Below, piece by piece: positions 44,283-56,971 of a DNA stretch of 64,000 bases. The position numbers were made by a program, and so were the translations under genes. The notes under the pieces were generated by a model. That model was given only the letters and a program-made list of their open reading frames with translations. It had not been told where the DNA came from and did no database searches. The stretch comes from Albifimbria verrucaria (Eukaryota > Ascomycota > Sordariomycetes > Hypocreales > Stachybotryaceae), in assembly GCA_020081605.1 (NCBI GenBank), contig JAHREC010000062.1:2728001-2792000 (forward strand), written 5' to 3'. Numbering within the stretch: the stretch's first letter is position 1; the number at the start of each line of letters is the position of its first letter.

Positions 44283-46143
44283 ATGCCATCATACGGTGGC
44301 TCACGAGACTCGCTCGAGCTCGCTTCGCTGGCCAGCTCCAGCCATCAGCAAGATGACCCGACCGAGGTTTCCTCGCGGCAGAGTATTTCCTCGTCGCGGA
44401 GGCTCTCCTGATCGAGGAGGATCCCATGGACGAAGGAAACCCAGCGGGAAGGGCAGGACTCGGCCGCTCTTATTCTGTTTCGTCAACGTTTGACTTCGCC
44501 GCCAATCTATATCCGTTGAGCTCAACAGCAGGAGGAGGCGGCTATGCGCCCATCGGAGCGCCAACCTCGGCTTCGGGGCCTCGTGGTGGTTTAGGAGGGC
44601 AGACTCTGGAGAAACAAAAGACCCTGACATACCTCAACGGTCTATCTCTCATCATTGGCTTGATCATTGGCTCTGGTATCTTCTCGTCGCCAAGCCAAGT
44701 AAGCTCTAAGGTGGGCTCGGCTGGCGCTGCCTTGATTGTATGGGTTGTCGCTGGTATTCTGGCTTGGACGGGTGCTGCCTCCTACGCTGAACTGGGCGGT
44801 GCGATACCCTTGAACGGCGGAGCTCAGGTTTACCTTGCCAAAACATTTGGAGAGCTTGCTGGCTTTCTCTTCTCCTGGGTGGCTTTGTTGGTCCTAAAGC
44901 CAGGTAGTGCCGCTATCATTGCCATAATCATGGGAGAGTATCTTGTACGGGCTATCATTGGAGCTGAGGCCGAGACTGTCAATCCATGGGTCAACAAGGC
45001 GGTGGCCCTGGTTGGCATCATCATTGTGACCTTTGTGAACTGCGTATCGACGCGTCTGGGCACAAGGGTCAACGACATGCTCATGTTCTTGAAGTTCGTG
45101 GCTCTGATTGGCGTGACTATCATTGGTATCGTGGTGGCCATTACTGGTCTCTCCTACGCGGACGATGCCAACTCTGAATGGAAGACTCAGGACTGGTTTG
45201 CCAATACCTCGAGTGACCCGTCAGCTTGGGCCCTTGCCTTGTATGCAGGCCTTTGGGCGTTTGATGGTTGGGATAATGTGAGTTGGTGCCATCGCCGATG
45301 ACTTTTGATATAACTAACCTTGAAAAGACAAACTACGTGGTGGGTGAGTTCCGCAACCCTAGCCGGGATCTTCCACGAGTTGTGCACACTGCAATGCCTT
45401 TGGTCATTCTGTGCTACGTGTTCGCCAATGTCGCTTATTTCCTCGTGTTGCCTCTGGCCACAATCAACGCCTCCAACACCATTGTCGTTAAGTTCGGCTC
45501 CAAGGTATTTGGACCAGTTGGTTCTCTTGTCTTTGCGCTCGTCGTCAGCGCCAGCTGTTTCGGCGCTCTGAACTCCACTACATTTACCTCCAGCCGGCTC
45601 GTCTACGCTGCCGGAAAGGAGGGATACATCCCCAGCATCTTCGGTCGCATCGGCGTTGGCAATCAAGATTATCACGTTTCATCTCAGCGAACGAGAAGCT
45701 GGTTCTCAAAGAAATTCCACGCTGCCTTTGGCGACGAAGATGCTGGCCTCTTCTTCACGCCCATTTACGCGCTGCTCCTCAACAGCACATTGACCATTGT
45801 TTATTGCATGGTCGGCGAGTTTGGCACGCTCGTCACCTTTTACGGCGTGGCTGGCTACACCTTTTATTTCTTGACTGTGCTGGGCCTCATTGTCCTCAGG
45901 GTCAAGGAGCCACAACTTGAGCGACCATACAAGACCTGGATTACGACGCCAATTATCTTTTGTTGCGTGAGCCTGTTCTTGCTGAGCAGAGCAGTCTTCG
46001 CGCAACCGCTGCAGACGCTCACCGTCGTTGCGTTTGTCGTTGCAGGTATTCCCATCTACTTCTGGCGGATACGTGGAAGAGACCAGGTCATCAAGAGAGA
46101 GCCTGGCAGCTCGAGGCGCCAGTGGTGGCAGTTTTGGAAATGA
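44283..46143 (+). CDS. LAT-type amino-acid permease (APC superfamily)
   Basis: Twelve-helix plasma-membrane amino-acid transporter. A cytosolic N-terminus of about 100 residues (MPSYGGSRDSLELASLASSS) precedes helix 1 with the substrate-binding loop LIIGLIIGSGIFSSP. This is followed by GALYAEL-like GAASYAELGGAIPLNGGAQV, FLFSWVALLVLKPGSAAIIA, the helix 6 stretch ALALYAGLWAFDGWDN, and EFRNPSRDLPRVVH at the intron 45278-45327. These are L-type/methionine permease (Mup) group features; substrate is not decidable. One base is missing at 44407-44408 (cc), after which the frame reads LIEEDPMDEGNPAGRAG. About 603 residues. No neighbour suggests a pathway. Confidence 0.9.
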
Positions 46144-48455
46144 AGCGCTCCTTAAACCGAGAAAGCGTAAACAAAGTAATGGGATGGCCAAAAATTTGTA
46201 TAAAAAGCGTGTATTACAATAATTATTAACCCCAAAACCCGACGGCTGGCATCTCCGTTTCCCTCTTGGAGCATAGAGCTCCCAGGGCGTATAATGTAGG
46301 TCCGTATATCAAACAGCGGCTGAATATCATGTTACCAAATGCCTTGCTCCATCATATGTTTCCTGCGCCACTGTGTGCTCTCTTTAGTTGCAATGGTATC
46401 TAAGAGCAAGCATTTGATCCGGTACTCCAATCGTTTATAATCGAGGTCTTTATTGCATCATCTGTGCTCGCAAACCTAGCAATGATAATATCTAAAAAGT
46501 CATGAGCAGGGAGTTCAGGCCTTCCCTTTACTGGGATTTGGTTGGTGGGTGGCCCTCGTAAAAGTCATGGAGCTGGCATTAGGGAAACCACGCGCAAGCT
46601 CATAAAGAAATTATCGATTTGAACTATGAAAGAGCACTTGTATGGCTTCCCTACGAGATGCAGTGAGTAGTTGAGTTACACTGATGCGAATGCATGGGGT
46701 AACCCAAGTGGTCCAATTTAGCTATCGTGTACGGCGTGTTTGTATGGAATTAAGTTTTTAGAGCGAAGAGAAGATCTGATACTGAGTTAGCATCATTCTG
46801 GTAAATGTCGACATCAAGGTACCTGAGGCTCAACTCACTTTTCGTAATACGAAGGATGGAGCAAGATCGCAATGCAGTACTGGCAGTGGAAGAACATAAA
46901 ATGCGGTCCTTCAAGCAGAGAGGTATAAGCCCGCAGCACTTCGAGTTCTGGTTCGTGCAGAATCGTGTCGTAGGATAATGAGGACTAAACTGAACAGAGC
47001 CTGTAACCCTCCTATTATATCAGGAGACAAGCAACAGGCGTGTCTGCCACACCAATAATCAGATGAGGTAGGCAATGAGCAGTGACATTGGAACCACTGC
47101 ATGTAGCACTGTTGCCGCTGCGTACTACCAAGTCCTAAGTAATCGAGGCAGGACATCATCTAAATACAAACAAAACTGAGCGATAGATTGGTAGATATGG
47201 TTTTGTTGTAAGTCAAAAGATTGGTGGCTCTCCGTGCTTGGATGCCCTCATTATCCCTGAGCAATCCTAGCTATCTATGCGTAGATAGCTTGCTTCGAAC
47301 CTATATGTATTATTTTATATTATTTCGTGCGATTGGAAAGCAGTGGTTGGTGTGAAAGGCCCAAATTTACAACTCTAACAAGCCCTCGACGATGCTATGA
47401 CTAATTATATATAACTACGGATCGAAGCTTGCAGATTTTCTTAAGAGTATAGTTATTGTAAGACCTCAGCTCACAGATGGCATCATTTTCAAGTGCAAAA
47501 GCCAAGATGGAAGGCACTAAATGCTTTCCGATGCCGGGTGCTCGTCATTGGTCAAGGTAAAGAACAGATATTTGTGAGGAAGGAAGAGAGATGTGGAGGG
47601 ATGGCATGCATTTTATAGCATGCAGAAACTTACTGTGCCTTCTGATGTTTATACTGTGCTGTATACTAACATATCAGGTAATATGGCTACCTTTATTGAG
47701 CAAGGGTGCTTATGGCTCTGGATCGGTAGAGTTCATGGAAGCAGGTGCAAATTCGAAACTCTCGACCCAGAGGTAGAAGATCTGTCTAAGCATGGCGGCC
47801 TCGGGCATACAGCTCGTTTTGAACCAGATACCCATTGCATCTCACGCTATTTGTAGGCTGGCTTCAGATTTGCCTGGGACAGGGTGCTATATCTTGAAGC
47901 ATCCGCACCGGGGACACCGCGCATAGTAGCTACATCAAACATCTGCGAAGATCAAGCGCAGCGGAGCCTCTATATACAATGGGCCATTGCGTTAAGGGAC
48001 TGACCCATAGTATACCAGCCAAAACTACATACCGAAACAATAGACCAGTATGACAGACATAGTGGCATAAGACATGAACTAACCTGACCGACAGACTACC
48101 TCAGATAAGGATTCATACATGAGCTGGTAGAACTTGACCGAGTTTTTCTATGGGCTGGCATATGTGTATTAAAACCATGTTTGCATCCAAGGGGCAGACA
48201 TCTGAGTCATTGTTACTTTGTCACCGAGTTGATTCAATTAATGGTAAAATGTCAATTTCATATGCTAATCAAGTGCGCCGCCATAAGCCGTTATGAACAG
48301 GTTTGTCCTTATTCCATCATTTGCCCTGGTCCGCAAACACAGGGGTCAACAAGATCCCAAGCATATACAGTCCAAAGATGCCAATCAAGACTAGGCATCA
48401 TCCCTAGATACAGATCCTAGCATCACAATCTGGTCCACTCACATACGGAATACGC
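46144..48455. other. 2.3 kb gene-poor region
   Basis: AT-richer than neighbouring genes, with only short frames on either strand and no intron-bounded coding pattern. Contains a perfect hairpin at 47269-47290. I cannot identify a transposon. Confidence 0.5.
47269..47290. repeat. Perfect inverted repeat, 9-bp arms, 4-nt loop
   Basis: AGCTATCTA, loop TGCG, TAGATAGCT. Not followed by a T run, and in non-coding DNA. Confidence 0.8.
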
Positions 48456-50198
48456 TTAAGCCTTTTCGCGCTGGCCGTAGGCCTTGGTGGCATAGTCACC
48501 CTGGTGGACGATCAGGTCCTCTGGACGGTAGTCGTGCTTACCGGTCAGGTAGCTGGTGAGGATGGCCTTGGTGCCCTCGGCGTAGCGCTTCTGGGCGTCG
48601 AGCGAGGTACCGGACATGTGGGGAACCATGGCGTTGCCGCCGCCGAAGGGGTTCTTGGCAGTGCGCAGGACGTGGTCACCGGGAGCGGGCTGGGGAACCA
48701 GACATCGCCACCGTAGCCGGCAAGGTGGCCGGACTTGAGAGCCTCAGCGACGTCCTCCTTGACGACGATGGCGCCACGGGCGGTGTTGATGAGGTAGGAG
48801 CCTGGAGGTTCACGTTAGTCCCTGTGCGTAGGGATAATCGGTTAAGAGACTCACCCTTCTTCATCTTGCTGATCAGCTCCTTGTTGAACAGACCGCGGGT
48901 CTTCTCGTGCAGAGGGCAGTTGATGGTCACAACGTCACACTGAGCCAGCAGTTCCTCGAGGGTGTCGACCCGGCGGCAGCCAATCTCCTTCTCCTTCTCG
49001 GCAGACAGGGGCTGGTAGTCGTAGTACAGCAGCTCCTTGCAGTCAAAGGCCTTGAGACGACGCAGGACACGCTCACCAATGCGGCCGACGGCGACGGTGC
49101 CGACAACCTTGTTCTCGAGGTCGTACTCCTGCTTGGCAGCGGCGGCGACGTTCCACTCACCGCGCTCGATCTGCTCGTGGGCGGGGACGAAGTTGCGGAT
49201 GAGGACGAGGATGGTCATGACGACGTGCTCGGCGACGGAGACGACGTTGCTGCCGGTGACCTCGGCGACGGTGATACCACCATTGGTCTTGTTGGCGGCG
49301 TTGAGGTCGACGTGGTCGGAGCCGATGCCGGCAGTGACAGCAAGCTTGAGGTTCTTGGCCTTGGCGAGACGCTCAGCGGTGAGGTATCCGGGTGGAAGCT
49401 GTTTGTGCGGTTAGATTTTGGTCAATGGCTCTTGTTTGGTTTGGCATGCATGGTTGTACGTACGGAGTAGTGATGATGATCTCGGCGTCGACAAGCTCCT
49501 GGTCGAACTTGGAGTTCTCGCCCTCCTTGTCAGAGGTGGTCACGAGAGTGTGACCTTGGTCCTCGAGCCACTTGCGGATGCCGAGCTCGTTCTCAGTGGT
49601 ACCAAGCATTTCGGGGACCTAGAAGAGGGCGCGACACGGCGCATGTTAGCCATGGTTCTCGTCGAGATGCTTCCAAAATGGCAATTTGACATCGGAGCTT
49701 TGATTGGCCCCGCATTTTCCCCCACGATTTGCGCGGGGCCGATGCCTGTCACGCCCCACCGTCTAAGTGGCCAGCACGGGAATGCAAACAGCATGCCGGG
49801 AATGACAAGCAATTGCTTCACGTCTGCCTTGTGCAGGCCGGGGTCGTTGCAATTGTGGAGAATGACATCGAGATCATGGGCGAACCTTGATGGGACAATC
49901 TCTAACCCCCTCATTGGAAGTGTACGCATCGAAACAAGAAGGAAAAAAGGGAGACAACTCACATCGCGGGCGTGCTGGCCGCCGTCGTAGAGGACAGCAA
50001 GAACCTTGACCTTTTCGCGGGCCGTTGTCAGCGATCGCATTGAAGATGGGATGACGGTGCGCTGCCCCGATACCAGCTTGGAGGCTGCGGGAGAGGCAAT
50101 CCGAGAGCAACGCAGAGGTGGGAGGGAGGAGGCAGTAGAGAAACGCGCAGCCCGTGAGGCTAGCGTGACTGAGCGTGAAAGGGGCGAAAAGATACCAT
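48456..50198 (-). CDS. FDH1: NAD-dependent formate dehydrogenase
   Basis: Oxidises formate to CO2 with NAD+; D-2-hydroxyacid dehydrogenase family. Exons 50198-49963, 49618-49464, 49398-48855 and 48801-48456. Family blocks: [52 protein letters not shown], the NAD loop [15 protein letters not shown] (A-x-G-x-x-G as in other FDHs), [29 protein letters not shown], the catalytic Arg in [18 protein letters not shown] and His in [16 protein letters not shown]. One-base gaps are inferred at 48692-48695 (gggg) and 49388-49389. An upstream Arg/Ser-rich segment ([18 protein letters not shown]) looks like a mitochondrial presequence but is one base out of frame with the ATG at 50196-50198. Otherwise the start is the Met at 50041, giving a cytosolic form. 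The first intron is long (344 nt). Confidence 0.92.
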
Positions 50199-51400
50199 TG
50201 TGAATGTTTCTAGCTTGTAGAAGATGGAGGGATTGTAAGGATCTAGGCTTGTAGATTCGAGGATCTAGAGCTGGGTTGTCGATGGATGTTATATGCTGCG
50301 GATACGCAAGGGTTTGGAGTGATGAGGTCAGTTGTCGTTCCACTGCTCTGGAGAGAGGAGCTTAGTCGATGACAGGGATTGCTGCAGATGTTCGTAAAGA
50401 TAGGTTCATCTCCTTCGGGCCTCTCGGTCGACGCTGATATTTATGCTTCCCATCGCGCTTCGTTTACCCCTCTTCCCTCGCATCCAGCTGGGGAATGGCT
50501 CGATAGCTCGTGGCCCGTTGCGCTGCCTGCTTCCTCTCGCCCGCCAGTGTGTGAAACGCGTGACGCCAGGCTTACAGTTCAGTTCACGGCACGCATGCTC
50601 GCTGCTGATTGCCGGGTCACCCGCGTGCGTCTCGTTCGCTCGCACCGTCTCGGCATCTCAGTTCCCCGCTTCTGCTGGCCATTTTCTCCACCGCAGGGTT
50701 GCTCTACAGATGCGTCGACGAAGCAGCTTCGTCGAGCTCTCGTCGATCGACCAGTCGCCAATGGCTGGGCGCGAGCAATTGGTGCCGTAATGGACTGGTC
50801 TGCTCGCCTGGGACATATCTCGGTGTTCGGTATTGCCCAGCGAGGTGGGGTTTGGTGGGAGCAGGGGGATCTCCTCCGACCTACATAGTGCGCTTCCCCA
50901 GACACCTCGCACGCTGTTGCGCGGTGCTGCTCGTCTCCTCACGGCCGAAACATCTCGGAGCCATTGGCTCGCGGCCCAGCGAGAGACGTCAAACGGGGAC
51001 CTAGCCTGGGAGATCGCGGCCAAGTGAGCCCGCACAGGAGTCGTAACATCTCCACAACCACGACTACCTACCTCCCTGTTGATGCCTAGTCGCTGCTTAT
51101 GCGCGTGCGAATAGACATCCCAAGGGATCAATGTGCCGATACTGCATCAGATTCTACTCCACCATTCCGAGAAGCCTCCGGCTTCAGCTCACTATCGTGA
51201 GGAGCAACGACCATCGATGCGTGTCAGTGTTGGTCGGCAATGCAGCGCCGCGATCTGGACCCTTAATGTTATCCCCTATCAGAGCTGAGACGACGCAGCC
51301 CTCTGCGAGTTTCATGCGCGTGTATGTGTATCCGCATCTTATGCCGCTGACTGCAGCGCGGTTACACCAGCTGCTCGGGTCTAGACCCTGATGTATCATG
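50199..51400. promoter_or_regulatory. FDH promoter region, GC-rich
   Basis: GC-rich DNA with overlapping open frames on both strands (50379-51004) that share no family features, so read as non-coding. A palindrome lies at 50715-50735. Confidence 0.4.
50715..50735. repeat. Perfect palindrome, 10-bp arms
   Basis: TCGACGAAGC, one central A, GCTTCGTCGA. About 0.5 kb upstream of the FDH gene; the size and symmetry suit a dimeric regulator site. Confidence 0.8.
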
Positions 51401-54400
51401 TTCTCTCAGCTGTGTAGGGCTTTATGACTGCTCGGCTGCTTGACAGAGCTTCCGCCACTTTGATTAAATATGTCTATTTACCCTCTTCGAGCTTGATCAA
51501 GGTAACTTCATATACAGCCCATGCTCATAAACTGATTCTAGTCGTCGCCTCTTGGTCACTTATTGAAAGTGATGCCTACCCTATATCGTGAGCGGGCAAC
51601 GCTTACACTCTAATGGACAAGCTTGTCTTTTACAAATCATCACAATAACAATAGCCTTTAGGGTCCTTCAAGGGCGGAAACTCAAAATATTTGGCTGTCC
51701 CTGGTTTGAATTCCAGTTGCGCCTCATCAAGTAATACTTACCTAAGGTGGTGGTGAGCCACGTTGCTGAGGCGGTCGGCGTAAAGTTAAAGGTGGTTCTA
51801 CACTCCTCAATAAAAGCCATCAATAAAATATGTCTCCGCGGAGTTGATCCGAAATAAATGAAGCTATACTCGTCTCCTTAACAGTGGCAGGGCGTATTGC
51901 ATGGTTGTATTTCCATTAATAAATACAACCTCAGCTGCCTATAATGCATATGCTGTTATAGAGTGCTTACACTCGGCAGTTCTTACATAAACCAATGTAT
52001 CTCTCATCCTGTTATCATCTGTAGATCTAGAGATGCCTAGTCATCATAAATGAATTTCACGAGATGGAATCAGTGACTGGCCGTCATTGCCAAGCAGTGA
52101 TATACCACATATATCGCTTCACAGCTCGAGCTTTGAAGGAGATTTAAAGGTAAAATATAATAATATTCGGCTCTTGGTGTCGAATCTTATGTTCCCATTG
52201 TATAATGGCATTCACCAACTTGGATTTCTGACGGATAAAGACATTACCACTAATTTCAGCAACACAAAGGTTACCGTGGATCTACCAAACCAGACATCTA
52301 GTCACTTCCAAGTCAGCACATCAATCCCACACCTATTAATACCGTGAAGATTGACTTCTCTGCGACATACCCTACAGGGACGTATGGGGAAACACCACGC
52401 AAGAACCAACGCGAGATGGTGGCACATCTGTCATTCATGCCGCCACGACTTCAATACTATTAACTGCCGCTAGCTCGAATTCATTGATAGGGCTAGCCAC
52501 AACTATGCCTTTTCGAACGTCCATGCAATGTGCTAGTCAGACCAGGCTGCGACATAACGCCTTTCTGAGGGGCAAACGGTCAAGATGCCGTAATGAGCCG
52601 AGCTCCATGAACCCTCTAGTATGACTATAGGTACTCCAGCCTGATTGAATCTGACATGAGTGTCTCTAAAACCATTTTGTGTTTGGTGCTTGATAGGAAA
52701 TCCGACTATTTATGAGAAGATGGCTCGTGGAGACATAGTTCACACATCAAAAGCACTGTTAATCACCATGTCCTTTGAGGCTAGACAGGCTACATCAGCT
52801 CCAACTGTTGTGTCTCATAAGTTTGACAAGACTTATAAGGGTCACCTCGAATTTACCGGGCTCTTTCCATAACATGTCAAGAAATAATAGCGCCCTTATA
52901 GCTTCATGCCGCAAAAGTGTCAGGAGTTGTTTACTGAGCTAATCAAGGGTTCGGATCTTCATTTAACCCCATCTCCAGAATCCAAATAAGAATAAACCGC
53001 CTCCAGAGCAGGCTGATTTAGTCTGGGAGTGTACCCAGTAGTTCTCGGCAGGACACGTGCGCCGGGCGATATGCTTAGCCTGCCATATGGCTAAGGGAAA
53101 CCAACTCAAGCGGCTAACCATGACGACGACTCAACAGTTAAACCTTGGTCCGGATTATAGTAGACTTCATAAGCATGCTCATACATCATATAGTACGCCT
53201 CAAGAACCAACTTGAGTACATATGAATCGATGTTATTTCTAACGCATTTCTGCTACAACGTGATAGCCTCTTTGCAATCTCTATCATCTTGGTAAGCAGC
53301 AAATCCTGAGAACGCAATACCTACTGCTTTAAATAGATGATGACATGATGGTATTGCAAAACAGTATTTCAAGAATTGTGGTCTTATGGTAGGACATGGT
53401 GAGCTATGTCCCTCGACACCAAAAACCGTAGACTATGTAGCAAAACATTATTGAACCAGCGAGACGCTTCTCGAATGAACAAGTCAGAGAGGGCGGGGTT
53501 TCAGATATTTGTCTTTTCACTCACTATGTGATTGAGTGTGATAGAATTATGTGGTTCTGCAGATCGGGATATCCCACATGCAATGGGACAAGGGCACAGC
53601 CGACTCAGCCCGATCCTTGTTAATCCTAGCATCATCTAACATTATCCTTGTGTGATGTGGCTATCACATACTGCATGATACGAAGATTGGCGCTTGAGCT
53701 GGACAACTGCTTGTCATCTCTGTATTAGGAGAGTAGGCATATGACGCCAACAAGGGCCACATGCCAGGTCGTTATATGACGCTGGTCTATTTGTGATCCT
53801 ACACCTACCAGTCTTGGATAAACCCACCGCTTGATTTATAGAGGTGGCTTAGGAACTATTACTATGCCATCTACTGTACACAATCTAAGTCTCGGACCCG
53901 CCTCGATTCGATGTCGACCACGACCTGCTAAACTTCGTATTCCTTTTGTTATTGCGTTCAACCAGCATGTATTCAACCCCTTCAAAAGGATGTTGAAGCT
54001 GTAAACTCGTCTGTAACTTGTCTCTACTAAAATTAGGGGCAACGATGCTAGCATGAACATCGCCTGACCTACGGATTGTTCTTTGTGGAAAGCACCTCAA
54101 ATATTACACTTGAAGACACATATCATGAAGGGATGGACATGGTTACTGAAGGGATGAATGTGAATGTTGCTTAGGGTTGGGGTCCCCTGGCTCTCGCATG
54201 ATAGAAAACCTGGCTCGGAGCCGAGGAAGACCTCTGTGCTATACACCGCCGATTACGAGAAAACTGGGTTATGTATGTTCTATGGGGCGACCCAAGACAT
54301 GAACCAGCTGCTTTTCTAGGCCTTCTTTGGCGTGGAGCAGGACATTACGATAGTTCGACGATAGACCCACGTAGGAATGATCGCATAATACATGCTACTC

Positions 54401-54830
54401 TCAGAAAGTAGTTGCAACTACTCCATACGGCATGCAGTAATTACAATGGACAGAGGCAAATACTGCGAGATTTACCAGGGACCGTGGAATCGTATGTTGT
54501 CTGTGATCAGCTAACAGGAACAATGGAATGAATCATGATTGACTTTGAACAGTTTTTTAGTCCCATTGACTTTTCACTTTTTTTGACAGCGGCAACCTAC
54601 AATCAAGAATGCATCAACCAGGTCACCGGGCTCGGCCTTCATGTCTCGTCGTCATCTTCAGTTCCTCAAGTGATATCGTAGAGTCCCATTTGAACTGCAT
54701 ATGGCCGGGATCGGAGCAAGACCCTGAATTCATCATCCTGAAGTCTCGCACGTGAGGCTAGTTGATACTCAAGGCCGGTAACTAGACGGATTGTCGAATT
54801 GAGACCCGGAGAATTCACGCAGCGGATCTC
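51401..54830. other. 3.4 kb AT-rich block without recognisable genes
   Basis: Only short frames (longest about 85 codons, at 52087-52347, 52660-52872 and 53836-54100). None resembles transposase, reverse transcriptase or a cellular family. Could be decayed repeat or old gene DNA; no terminal repeats were noticed by eye. Confidence 0.45.
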
Positions 54831-56257
54831 ATAAACCCCTCAACTCAAACTCAATTACACCTCGCCTCCTCTCAGGGTCTGCCACGAGCAGCGGTACCCG
54901 GACATCCTCGCGAGCCGGATGAGACTTCCCCGTCGGTATGCGAAGACAGACGTAGACGAAGCGTCAGGCCCGTGCCCCTGCTCTCCGCATAAAGTGGAGG
55001 GAGACGGCCTATTGCACAGACAATCGGCTCACGGACTGGCGGGCAGCCCACATGGCTCAAGATCTTCCTTTGGCTCTAGGGCACAAGTAGTCAAGTCTGC
55101 TGATTCTGACGCTTTAGAGTTTATCCTGTCGGGGAGCTCCAGGTCTAGGTCCTGCCAGCGCGGATGGAGATGGGCCAACTAGTGGACGTTACTTTGGCCG
55201 CGCCATGCTACCGGCTCTGTCCGACGTGGGCGTCGACACTATGCGGGATGTGGCATGATGTGGCATGAAGGAACTGTTGGTCTGTCGTGGTGTATGGGGT
55301 ATTGAATGCCAGGGACCTGCTATATGATATCCGAGTGGGATGAGCTGAACTGAGCTCGTAGACGAGGCGGGGCAGGTCTCGTGTGAAGGGAGCTGGAGCG
55401 TTGCATTGATATGTATGATTTCTCGTAACGGAAGTCGCGGCAAGGTGATAGGTTTGTTCTTCTGTGACAGTGCTGTATGGAGGTCGCATTGGCGGAGAAT
55501 GATCGCTCGCATGGGTCCAACAGCCGATCGACGCACGCCGGGGAGGGCCAACCGTGCGTGTGGTCTCCTTGGCACATACAACGGCAGTGCTAGGGTTCCC
55601 CAGGGTGGACTCCATGACGAAAGACAGCGAGCGGTACTTGAACTTGAATACGGAGAGACGACTGGGGACGGCTCTCCCAAAACGGCGATGATGCTGGATC
55701 GGGGAATCGTTTATAGCATCCACGTGCATATCACGGCACACGAACCCTGCTGTATCACCACCAAGGCACGGCATCACCATGAATGAATATCGATATCACT
55801 ATCACCGCTACTTCTCCGGCGGCCGAGTGGGAGATGGCTGGACAGTTTTGGTTCTGAACCTTGGATGCGCCTCTTTGGGTCGCGATCGCCGGTCGCTCCA
55901 CCAGCTCTCCCACTAGGCCGCGGGCTCACCACCAATGATCTCCGCCACTGCCAATTCTCCGGCCTCGTGTTGCCTGCAGATGCCGACGAGGAGCGTTTGC
56001 CTGTGGCGAACCGGAGCGTTCCTGCCCTGACATGACGGCGGGAACTACTGGGAGCCTCTTGTTGCCTGCGCCTTTATAAGAAGGGCCGTTGTTCTCCTCA
56101 CTCCCTCCCTTTGAACAGCATCCGACAAGCTTTTGCATTCATCCTCACAGTCGTTGACACAAAGGAAGGCTACTGTACCTACCTGTCCTTGATCATCTTT
56201 GATTTCCAGTCACACGCACAGTACAGTAAACACAAACACAATCACAAACACATCACC
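54831..56257. other. GC-richer intergenic region before secreted-protein gene
   Basis: Minus-strand frames of 163 and 190 codons overlap at 55189-55780, in two frames, next to a plus-strand frame. With no family features or introns I do not annotate them. The last 200 bases contain the promoter and a CACAAACACAA-rich leader of the next gene. Confidence 0.4.
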
Positions 56258-56971
56258 ATGTTATCCACGGTCTTTTCCGCCGGTCTTCTCGGCCTTGCTG
56301 CCGCCAGCCCCGTCCTCATGCGGGACGTCGTGCCCAACTACCCCGTCAAGGACACCTCCAAGGGCTTTAACCTCGTCGTTAACGTGACGGATCCCTCTAC
56401 CGACTTCTCGCCGTCGATTCAGAACACCTTCATTGCCAGCATACACACCGGCGCTGCCCAGGCTCTCGTCGGCGTCATCTCCGACATCACCAGAGGCCGC
56501 ACCTTCTACCAGAATGGCACCGTCGAGGAGAACCGCTTCGGCCGCTCCAACGTGCTGAGCGACGGCGGCACTCCTCCCACCCTCAGGGCATCCAGCTTGA
56601 GGAGGATAAGGCTTTCGAGACCCTGTCTGCCGCCACCATGAACTTTGGCCCTGGCACTGCCGGCATTGCCCTGTCTCGCTTCCCCGAGCCTTATGCATTC
56701 CTGGTCCCTGAGACATTTGTCGCTTGCAACACTAGCCTCCCCTACTATGGCGGCAAGTACTTCATCACCATCAAGCGCGCGGAGACCACTGTCGGCACCG
56801 ATGGCGAGATCACCAAGAACGTCCCCAAGGGCTGCGCCGCCGTCCGCCTGATCCCCAGTGCGCCAAGCTGGCCGAGCTTCCCCCGATGCGTACGCTAGTC
56901 ACGCCTTCGCTCTCGACTCTCCTTGCTACAAGGACGTCGCTGCCATTGACTGGACCAAGTTCGGTCCTTAG
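56258..56971 (+). CDS. Small secreted protein, DUF7907-like, frame broken three times
   Basis: Signal peptide MLSTVFSAGLLGLAAASPVL. The mature part includes KGFNLVVNVTDPSTDFSPSI, IASIHTGAAQALVGVI, AATMNFGPGTAGIALSRFPE, FVACNTSLPYYGGKYFITIK and, after two repairs, a C-terminal ALDSPCYKDVAAIDWTKFG. Four or more cysteines would pair outside the cell. One-base gaps are inferred at 56580-56582 (ccc), 56853-56856 (cccc) and 56880-56884 (ccccc). With them the frame is continuous from 56258 to a stop at 56969-56971 (about 238 residues). The overall look matches fungal secreted proteins grouped as DUF7907, function unknown; that label is from memory and tentative. No intron. Confidence 0.72.

Noticed and set aside
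48907..49470. 187-codon plus-strand frame opposite formate dehydrogenase
   Set aside because: Leu/Val/Asp-rich text caused by third-position C/G in the real gene.
50379..51131. Overlapping frames up to 169 codons upstream of formate dehydrogenase
   Set aside because: Open on both strands and in several frames, with no recognisable domain; more likely promoter DNA.
51700..51735. tRNA-like T-arm (GGTTTGAATTCC)
   Set aside because: No matching acceptor stem, D-arm or anticodon arm upstream.
51401..54830. Transposon relic
   Set aside because: No transposase or polymerase motifs, terminal repeats or target-site duplications could be seen by eye; left as unassigned AT-rich DNA.
55189..55786. Minus-strand frames of 163 and 190 codons and a plus-strand frame of 126
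   Set aside because: Mutually overlapping, no signal peptide, domain or intron. Cannot be supported without transcript data.
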